A stretch of 11,054 nucleotides of DNA from Bacteroidota bacterium (GTDB taxonomy: Bacteria > Bacteroidota > Bacteroidia > UBA7662), in NCBI GenBank assembly GCA_016868485.1, contig VGGT01000041.1, forward strand, positions 1 to 11,054, in the 5' to 3' direction. The notes beneath the pieces were generated by a model. The model was given only the letters and a program-made list of their open reading frames with translations, made no database searches and was not told where the DNA came from. Every line of letters starts with the position of its first letter. The first letter of the stretch is position 1. Both the position numbers and the translations under genes were made by a program. Positions 6,384 through 11,054 of the stretch are shown piece after piece.

Positions 6384-6391
6384 CAAATATA
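6384..6391 (-). promoter_or_regulatory. Bacteroidota -7 promoter box for the small exported gene
   Basis: The minus strand reads TATATTTG, an exact match to TAnnTTTG, in the 63-base gap between rocD and the small exported gene. It ends 18 bases before the ATG at 6365. No TTG lies at the expected -33 distance, so this is half a promoter by sequence. Confidence 0.5.
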
Positions 6392-6428
6392 GAGTGCTGT
6401 TGGTATTGAAAATCCTATTCATTAAAAT

Positions 6429-7730
6429 TTAATTCAGACTTCCGAGTGCCTTACCGATGCTGTCCAGCGCCTGATCTATTTCGTCAGCGGTAATGCACAA
6501 GGGAGGTGCTAAGCGGATGATATGGCCATGGGTCGGTTTGGCCAATACGCCCCGTTCCATCATTCGGAGGCATAGGTTCCAAGCCAAATCATCAGCCTTT
6601 TCCTCTATGTCGCTGCCAACAACAACTGCATTGAGCAATCCTTGACCCCGTACTTTCAGGATGACCGAATATTTGCGCTGAAGTTCCATTAAGCCCGTTC
6701 GAAGTTGTTCACCTCTTACCCAGGCATTATCAATCAATCCTTCTTCTTGCAAAACCGATACCGCCTCCATGGCCACGCGACAAGCCACCGGATTGCCGCC
6801 AAATGTTGAACCGTGTTCACCGGGTTTGAGTGTGAGCATCACTTCATCGTCGCCCAAAACAGCACTAACAGGGTATACGCCACCGCCCAAAGCCTTGCCC
6901 AAAACAACCAAATCGGGTCGCACATGCTCGTGGTCGCAGGCCAACATTAGGCCCGTTCGTCCCATTCCCGTTTGAATTTCATCGGCAATCATGAGTACAC
7001 GGTACTGCGTACACAACGCACGAACCCCTGACAAATAACCAGGGTCTGGCACCACAACACCCGCCTCACCCTGAATCGGTTCGAACATAAATCCAGCAAC
7101 ATTAGGCTGCGAGAGGGCTTCTTCCAGTGCCTGAAGGTCGTTGTATGGCACAATATTATATCCAGGCACAAAGGGGCCAAAGCCCCGTCGTGCGGTAGGG
7201 TCGGTCGATGAGGAAATGGCGCCGATGGAACGTCCCCAAAAATTTCCCTCGGCAAAGACCATAATGGCTTGGTTTTCTTCCACTCCTTTGACATCATAGG
7301 CCCACCTTCGGGCCAGTTTAACGGCACTCTCGGCCGCTTCAACCCCCGTATTCATGGGAAGAAGCCGATCGTAGCCCAACAACTCGGTCATATACTGTGC
7401 ATACTGACCCAGAAGGTTGTGGTGAAAGGCCCGGCTGCACAGACTCAGCTCACCGGCTTGTTCGATGAGTGCACCCACGATTCTTGGGTGCACGTGCCCT
7501 TGGTTAACGGCAGAATAGGCTGATAAAAAATCTAGATATTCATGACCTTCTACATCCCATACCCGGCTGCCTCGTCCTTTTTTCAGTACCACGGGCAATG
7601 GGTGATAATTGTGGGTGCCAAAACGATCCTCCAAGTCGATCGCTTCGCTTGTTTGAATCGATTGAGGGTTGAATGGCGAATGGGCAGAGGTGATCGTCGG
7701 TTTTTTGGTTACCGTGTCAAGTTCATTCAT
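6429..7730 (-). CDS. rocD: Ornithine aminotransferase (ornithine-oxo-acid transaminase)
   Basis: PLP enzyme that moves the delta-amino group of ornithine to 2-oxoglutarate, giving glutamate semialdehyde (pyrroline-5-carboxylate) and linking arginine/ornithine breakdown to proline and glutamate. Seen in order: FGTHNYHPLPVVLKKG, YLDFLSAYSAVNQGHVHPRI, MNTGVEAAESAVKLARRW (cofactor phosphate region), EGNFWGRSIGAISSSTDP, FEPIQGEAGVVVPDPGYL, ADEIQTGMGRTG, Lys279 in LGKALGGGVYPVSAV (Schiff-base lysine), and GEHGSTFGGNPVACRVA. At 433 residues it is somewhat long: about 25 extra polar residues precede the usual bacterial start, and no nearer in-frame Met exists, so ATG 7730 stands. From memory, long stretches match animal mitochondrial OAT closely. 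It is divergent from rpmB and shares the 115-base upstream region with it. Confidence 0.95.
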   Translation of the reverse strand: MNELDTVTKKPTITSAHSPFNPQSIQTSEAIDLEDRFGTHNYHPLPVVLKKGRGSRVWDVEGHEYLDFLSAYSAVNQGHVHPRIVGALIEQAGELSLCSRAFHHNLLGQYAQYMTELLGYDRLLPMNTGVEAAESAVKLARRWAYDVKGVEENQAIMVFAEGNFWGRSIGAISSSTDPTARRGFGPFVPGYNIVPYNDLQALEEALSQPNVAGFMFEPIQGEAGVVVPDPGYLSGVRALCTQYRVLMIADEIQTGMGRTGLMLACDHEHVRPDLVVLGKALGGGVYPVSAVLGDDEVMLTLKPGEHGSTFGGNPVACRVAMEAVSVLQEEGLIDNAWVRGEQLRTGLMELQRKYSVILKVRGQGLLNAVVVGSDIEEKADDLAWNLCLRMMERGVLAKPTHGHIIRLAPPLCITADEIDQALDSIGKALGSLN

Positions 7731-7748
7731 AATAATTTAATTGCCGGG

Positions 7749-7778
7749 TTGATTTATTTTCCTTTTTTCTTATCTTTG
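7749..7778 (+). promoter_or_regulatory. Bacteroidota-type promoter for the rpmB-rpmG-bL38 operon
   Basis: TATCTTTG at 7771-7778 matches TAnnTTTG exactly, and TTG at 7749-7751 lies 19 bases upstream, the expected -33 spacing for the major Bacteroidota sigma factor. Initiation would fall near 7784, giving a leader of about 60 bases before the rpmB ATG at 7846. Confidence 0.75.
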
Positions 7779-7821
7779 CGCCCTGTCTTGGGTTGCCATC
7801 TGATGAAAGTCTGGAAAGTAA

Positions 7822-7829
7822 CAAAGATA
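7822..7829 (-). promoter_or_regulatory. Possible -7 box for rocD
   Basis: The minus strand reads TATCTTTG, the same 8-mer as the rpmB promoter, pointing toward rocD. The closest upstream TTG is only 14 bases away (7844-7846), too near for a good -33 element. If used, rocD would have a leader of about 85 bases, and its start site would lie downstream of the opposing rpmB start. Confidence 0.4.
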
Positions 7830-7845
7830 GCCAAAAACGAACGCA

Positions 7846-8079
7846 ATGTCGAGAATATGTGATTTGACCGGTAAGAAGGTCATCGTAGGAAACAGGGTTT
7901 CTCACTCCAACATCAAGAGTAAGAGGCGTTTTTATCCCAATCTGCAAACCAAGAAATTTTTCATTCCTGAAACGGGGGAATGGATTACCCTCAAGGTTTC
8001 AACCAGTGCCATCCGCACCATCAACCGGAACGGCATTTCGGCGAGCATCGCCAAATTTTTGCGCAACGGTAAAATCTGA
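7846..8079 (+). CDS. rpmB: 50S ribosomal protein L28 (bL28)
   Basis: Large-subunit protein, 77 residues. MSRICDLTGKKVIVGNRVSHSNIKSKRRFYPNLQTKKF, then the RTINRNGISASIAKF tail, is characteristic of L28. Only one cysteine is present (Cys5), so this is the zinc-free form without the CxxC ribbons. The ATG at 7846 gives the family start and follows a good promoter at 7749-7778. It leads a run of three small ribosomal genes, with rpmG 8 bases after its stop. Confidence 0.97.
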   Translation: MSRICDLTGKKVIVGNRVSHSNIKSKRRFYPNLQTKKFFIPETGEWITLKVSTSAIRTINRNGISASIAKFLRNGKI

Positions 8080-8087
8080 TCCCAATC

Positions 8088-8276
8088 ATGGCTAAGAAAA
8101 GTAAAGGCAATCGCATTCAGGTAATCCTGGAATGTACTGAGCACAAAACCAGCGGAATGCCTGGTATGTCGCGCTACATCACAGTGAAGAACAAGAAAAA
8201 TACAACGGAGCGCATGGAATTGCGTAAATACAATCCTGTATTGAAGAAAGTTACGGTACATAAAGAAATCAAGTAA
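8088..8276 (+). CDS. rpmG: 50S ribosomal protein L33 (bL33)
   Basis: Large-subunit protein, 62 residues. MAKKSKGNRIQVILECTEHK, followed by SRYITVKNKKNTTERMELRKYNPVLKKVTVHKEIK, is a typical L33. It has a single Cys16 and none of the CxxC pairs of the zinc-binding type, so it is the C-minus form. The stop overlaps the next start as TAATG at 8274-8278, implying translational coupling to the bL38 gene. It matches the usual rpmB-rpmG order. Confidence 0.96.
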   Translation: MAKKSKGNRIQVILECTEHKTSGMPGMSRYITVKNKKNTTERMELRKYNPVLKKVTVHKEIK

Positions 8277-8434
8277 TGGCAAAGAAAGTTGTGGCCACCC
8301 TCAAACGGGAGGCATCTGAAACCGAAAAAATCGTGAAGGTCATTCGAACGACTCGTTCACCAAAGACTGGAGCCTACACCTTTAAAGAGGAGTTCGTGAC
8401 GGCCAACAAGGTGAAAGACTACTTCACCAAATAA
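8276..8434 (+). CDS. Ribosomal protein bL38 / DUF4295 family, 52 residues
   Basis: A 52-residue basic protein beginning MAKKVVATLKREASETEKIV, continuing KVIRTTRSPKTGAYTFKEEF and ending TANKVKDYFTK. It starts within the TAATG overlap with rpmG, so coupled translation is likely. The sequence and its position (rpmB-rpmG-here-ftsY) match the DUF4295 family of Bacteroidota. A cryo-EM structure of the Flavobacterium johnsoniae ribosome reported a lineage-specific large-subunit protein named bL38, which I recall as this family; the name rests on memory, not a search. The gene is easy to miss because it is under 60 codons. The protein resembles L33 in size and charge but has no cysteine. Confidence 0.88.
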   Translation: MAKKVVATLKREASETEKIVKVIRTTRSPKTGAYTFKEEFVTANKVKDYFTK

Positions 8435-8444
8435 ATAGTTTGCT

Positions 8445-8505
8445 GCCTCCTCTAGGGGGCGAGCACCAATTATCGCGCCCGGTCAGCCCTTGCTGTTTCC
8501 GGGCG
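8445..8505 (+). other. Structured RNA spacer between bL38 and ftsY
   Basis: The 101-base gap contains two strong hairpins. The first pairs GCCTCC (8445-8450) with GGGGGC (8455-8460), one pair being T-G, around loop TCTA. The second pairs CGCCCGG (8476-8482) with CCGGGCG (8499-8505), and inside it CAGC (8484-8487) pairs with GCTG (8492-8495). The 3' arm of the first hairpin can also pair with the 5' arm of the second (GGGCG 8457-8461 with CGCCC 8476-8480), so the two are mutually exclusive. Only TTGTGTT follows, so it is not a classical terminator. It may be a partial terminator, attenuator or processing site ahead of ftsY. Confidence 0.6.
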
Positions 8506-8535
8506 TTGTGTTCGTAAAGCCGATCAACCAGTAGC

Positions 8536-9498
8536 ATGGGAATATTTGACTTTTTCCGGAAAAAACCCAACCGCGAAGCGCTCGTTCAGGGAATGGAGCG
8601 AACCCGTGAGGGTTTCTTTTCAAAAATTTGGCGGCTATTCACGGGTGGCCAGGTATTGGATGACGAGATGCTTGACCGCCTCGAAACCCTGCTCATTGAG
8701 GCCGATACAGGTGTTGATACGACCGCAAAGATCATTCGAAACCTTCAGGAGCGATCAAAATCGGAAAACGGACTGAAAGGGGAGCGGCTACAGGAGGTGT
8801 TTCGCGAAGAAGTCATGTCTTTGTTGCAGCAAGCACCCGAAGCTGACTTGGATTTTTCGCGCACACTCGACCACCACCCGCATGTGATTTTGGTGGTCGG
8901 AGTCAACGGCGTTGGAAAGACCACAAGTATTGGAAAGTTGGCCTGGCACTACAGGCAGGCCGGAAAGAAAGTGGTTATGGGCGCGGCTGATACTTTTAGG
9001 GCTGCAGCGATCGAACAACTCCAGGAGTGGTCGCGTCGAGCCGACTGTCGGATTGTCACCCAAAAAATGGGATCGGATCCTGCATCAGTGGCATTTGATA
9101 CACTGAGCTCGGCACAGAAGCATGGTGAAGAGGTGGTTTTGATCGATACCGCTGGTCGCCTACACAATAAATCAGGCCTCATGCAAGAATTGGGGAAAGT
9201 GCGTTCCGTAATGTCGAAGGTCATCCCGGAAGCACCCCATGAGGTCTTATTGGTGCTGGATGCTTCGACCGGTCAAAACGCATTGGAGCAGGCCAGAATT
9301 TTTGGTGAAGTGACACAGGTTACGGGTCTGATTCTCACCAAACTCGACGGAACGGCACGGGGCGGCATTGTGGTGGCCGTGAGTGATCAATTAGGAATCC
9401 CCGTACGCTATATCGGTGTGGGAGAAAAGGCGGAGCACCTACAGCCTTTCGATCGCCAAGCCTTTGTGGATGCCTTGTTCAGCGATGCTACTGCATGA
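8536..9498 (+). CDS. ftsY: Signal recognition particle receptor FtsY
   Basis: SRP-type GTPase at the inner face of the cytoplasmic membrane; with Ffh/SRP it delivers ribosomes making membrane proteins to the translocon. The 320-residue product has a short N-terminus (GIFDFFRKK, a likely amphipathic lipid-binding helix) and lacks the long acidic A domain of E. coli FtsY. An N-domain helical bundle covers about 20-100. The G-domain motifs are complete: G1 GVNGVGKTT (122-130), DTFRAAA (152-158), DTAGR (204-208), TKLDG (268-272) and GVGE (294-297). The ATG at 8536 gives the standard MG(I/L)F start. Its end overlaps rimO by ATGA, so the two are coupled. The usual ribosomal protein block lies upstream, separated by a structured spacer. 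Confidence 0.98.
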   Translation: MGIFDFFRKKPNREALVQGMERTREGFFSKIWRLFTGGQVLDDEMLDRLETLLIEADTGVDTTAKIIRNLQERSKSENGLKGERLQEVFREEVMSLLQQAPEADLDFSRTLDHHPHVILVVGVNGVGKTTSIGKLAWHYRQAGKKVVMGAADTFRAAAIEQLQEWSRRADCRIVTQKMGSDPASVAFDTLSSAQKHGEEVVLIDTAGRLHNKSGLMQELGKVRSVMSKVIPEAPHEVLLVLDASTGQNALEQARIFGEVTQVTGLILTKLDGTARGGIVVAVSDQLGIPVRYIGVGEKAEHLQPFDRQAFVDALFSDATA

Positions 9499-10820
9499 GG
9501 GCGCGTGGAACCGCACCTGCACGTGTGCATGTTGTGACTCTGGGTTGCTCTAAGAATACGGTCGATTCCGAAAATTTGGTTACTCAGCTAAAGGCGGGTA
9601 ATATTCCCGTTACCCATGGCACAGCCGACAAGGGTGCGCGTATTTGGGTAGTCAATACGTGTGGATTTGTTGAGCAGGCCAAACAAGAATCGATCGACAC
9701 CATTCTGGGATGCATCGATGCCAAAGAGGCAGGGCAGATCGACAAACTTTATGTGACCGGTTGTTTGAGCCACCGCTACCGCGACCAACTCGAAGAGGAA
9801 ATGCCCCAAGTCGACGCTTTTTTTGGGACCATGGAATTGCCCCGACTGCTCAAAACCTTGGGTGCCGATTACCGACATGAACTACTGGGAGAACGACTGA
9901 TTTCTACGCCCCGCCACACCGCGTTCATGAAAATTGCTGAGGGTTGCAACCGCCCATGTGCCTTCTGTGCCATTCCCCTGATGCGCGGACGCCATGTTTC
10001 GCGACCCATAGAGGAATTGGTGAATGAAGCACAAAATTTGGCTAAGAAGGGCGTTAAGGAGCTGGTACTCATCGCTCAGGATTTGACTTACTATGGTTTG
10101 GATCTCTATGGCAGTCGGAGACTGTCTGATTTACTGGTTGCATTGGCCCAAACGTCAGGAATAAAGTGGATACGCTTACAATACGCGTACCCATCGCAGT
10201 TCCCTACAGACATCCTTCCGATCATGCGCGATGTACCAACGATCTGTCGTTACCTCGATATGCCGCTGCAGCACGCTTCAGACCCAATGCTTCGGCAAAT
10301 GCGGAGAGGGATTACCGCTGCACGTACAGAGCATTTGCTCGATGAAATTCGCAGACAAGTGCCAGGCATTCATTTGCGCACCACACTGATCAGCGGTTTT
10401 CCGGGCGAGTCCAATGCCGATCACGCCACCCTCATGAAATTCGTGGCGCGGCAGAAATTCGATCGATTGGGGGTATTTACCTATTCTCATGAGGAGAATA
10501 CCGCCGCATATAATCTGACGGATGACGTGCCTGCTGCGCTTAAGGAAGAACGAATGGAGGAAATTATGGCGCTCCAACAAGAAATTTCACAGGAGTTAAA
10601 TGAGCAAAAGATCGGACAGGTGCTTACCGTTTTGATGGAGCGGCGAGAATCTGGATTTTGGGTGGGAAGAACTGAATTTGACTCGCCAGAAGTGGACAAT
10701 GAAGTTCTGGTTGATGCTGAGGCCTGTGGAAACATTGAGCCAGGAACTTTCGTTCCAATACGCATTACAGCTGCGGAGGCCTTTGATTTGTATGGAGTAC
10801 CTGTGCATGATATAGCCTAA
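9495..10820 (+). CDS. rimO: Ribosomal protein S12 methylthiotransferase RimO
   Basis: Radical-SAM enzyme that adds a methylthio group to the conserved aspartate of ribosomal protein uS12. The 441-residue product has the three family domains. The N-terminal methylthiotransferase domain has cluster cysteines Cys18 (TLGCSKNTVDSE), Cys56 (NTCGF) and Cys90 (TGCLSHRY). The radical-SAM core has CxxxCxxC at Cys151, Cys155 and Cys158 (EGCNRPCAFCAIP) and continues through PLQHASDPMLRQMRRG and RTTLISGFPGE. A C-terminal TRAM domain spans about 375-441. LGCSKNTVDSE points to RimO rather than the tRNA enzyme MiaB. The start overlaps the ftsY stop (ATGA at 9495-9498), indicating translational coupling. bshC follows after 29 bases. 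Confidence 0.97.
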   Translation: MRARGTAPARVHVVTLGCSKNTVDSENLVTQLKAGNIPVTHGTADKGARIWVVNTCGFVEQAKQESIDTILGCIDAKEAGQIDKLYVTGCLSHRYRDQLEEEMPQVDAFFGTMELPRLLKTLGADYRHELLGERLISTPRHTAFMKIAEGCNRPCAFCAIPLMRGRHVSRPIEELVNEAQNLAKKGVKELVLIAQDLTYYGLDLYGSRRLSDLLVALAQTSGIKWIRLQYAYPSQFPTDILPIMRDVPTICRYLDMPLQHASDPMLRQMRRGITAARTEHLLDEIRRQVPGIHLRTTLISGFPGESNADHATLMKFVARQKFDRLGVFTYSHEENTAAYNLTDDVPAALKEERMEEIMALQQEISQELNEQKIGQVLTVLMERRESGFWVGRTEFDSPEVDNEVLVDAEACGNIEPGTFVPIRITAAEAFDLYGVPVHDIA

Positions 10821-10829
10821 CCACCGGAT

Positions 10830-10885
10830 CCTCAAGCTGATGTTTCCCAATGGCTAACTTCTCTGTTTCATACCGTAGCTTGAGG
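10830..10885 (+). other. Inverted repeat bracketing the bshC start
   Basis: CCTCAAGCT at 10830-10838 and AGCTTGAGG at 10877-10885 are perfect 9-base complements separated by 38 bases. The loop contains the bshC ATG (10850). The mRNA stem could affect initiation, or the match could be chance; part of the right arm encodes SLR of BshC. Confidence 0.35.
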
Positions 10886-11054
10886 CAAACTGGGGCATTT
10901 TCCAAACTGCTGCTCGACTACACCGAAGGCAAACAGAATTTACGGGATGCGTTCCCCAACAATATTGATCTGGACTCCATCATTCAGGCAGCCCATCTTC
11001 AGAAGGAGCGAGATTCAGCCTTGCGCAGGGGGGTTTCGGACCGCATCCATGAGT
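10850..11054 (+). CDS. bshC: Bacillithiol biosynthesis cysteine-adding enzyme BshC, 3' end cut by window
   Basis: Only the first 68 codons are present. The product starts MANFSVSYRSLRQTGAFSKL, then LLDYTEGKQNLRDAFPNNID and a helical RDSALRRGVSDRIHE. The S-Y-x-x-(T/S)G-x-FSKL-x-x-DY pattern with a following LR...(Y/F)P segment is the usual N-terminus of BshC, which adds cysteine to GlcN-malate in the last step of bacillithiol synthesis, a low-molecular-weight thiol of Firmicutes and many Bacteroidota. The ATG at 10850 is chosen because it places the family start correctly; an ATG at 10840 is out of frame and stops at once. It lies 29 bases after rimO and may be cotranscribed. The active site is outside the window, so the call rests on the N-terminus. 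Confidence 0.82.
   Translation, partial: MANFSVSYRSLRQTGAFSKLLLDYTEGKQNLRDAFPNNIDLDSIIQAAHLQKERDSALRRGVSDRIHE

Noticed and set aside
7469..7493. Perfect 9-base inverted repeat GTGCACCCA / TGGGTGCAC with 7-base loop
   Set aside because: It lies inside rocD, encoding the conserved HVHPRIVGA region; the arms are explained by coding constraint, and there is no T tract or nearby start.
8436..8442. TAGTTTG as a promoter for ftsY
   Set aside because: One base short of TAnnTTTG and no -33 element is visible, so it is not called.
9588..9878. Long antisense frame opposite rimO, and similar frames opposite rocD, thrS and ftsY
   Set aside because: They overlap strongly conserved coding sequence on the other strand, have no family resemblance, and are expected shadows of GC-balanced coding DNA.

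Overview
The window looks like a chromosomal housekeeping region of a member of the Bacteroidota (Flavobacteriia-like or a related class) with a moderate GC content. Several things support this. Real starts have essentially no Shine-Dalgarno sequence upstream. Matches to the Bacteroidota -7 promoter box TAnnTTTG fall in the gene-free gaps. The ribosomal gene order rpmB-rpmG-DUF4295(bL38)-ftsY-rimO is a typical Bacteroidota block, and a bacillithiol gene (bshC) follows. No mobile element, CRISPR array, tRNA or rRNA was seen.

Region 1 (1-3138, plus strand) is the classic translation cluster thrS-infC-rpmI-rplT. thrS has lost only its first few codons to the window edge. infC has no ATG or GTG start, and no TTG that keeps its N-terminal domain whole; it must begin at a rare codon, most likely ATA at 1961. 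The last 20 bases of rplT, including its stop, are present three times in tandem and fill the gap to the convergent genes.

Region 2 (3175-5913, minus strand) is a compact set of four envelope genes, read right to left: a LolA-like exported protein, an exported YidD-domain protein that overlaps it by 83 bases, and two related exported proteins with a helical or TPR-like front and a C-terminal membrane segment carrying a PGxGxxYSG motif. This is the least described part of the window. It may be a cell-envelope or membrane-protein biogenesis module, but that is inference.

Region 3 (5921-7730, minus strand) holds a small exported two-helix membrane protein with its own likely promoter and a clear intrinsic terminator, and upstream of it an ornithine aminotransferase gene (rocD).

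Region 4 (7749-11054, plus strand) starts from a good Bacteroidota-type promoter and runs rpmB, rpmG, a 52-residue bL38/DUF4295 gene, a 101-base spacer with strong RNA structure, ftsY, rimO (overlapping ftsY by ATGA) and the beginning of bshC. It combines ribosomal proteins, the SRP receptor for co-translational membrane targeting, the S12 methylthiotransferase and thiol biosynthesis.
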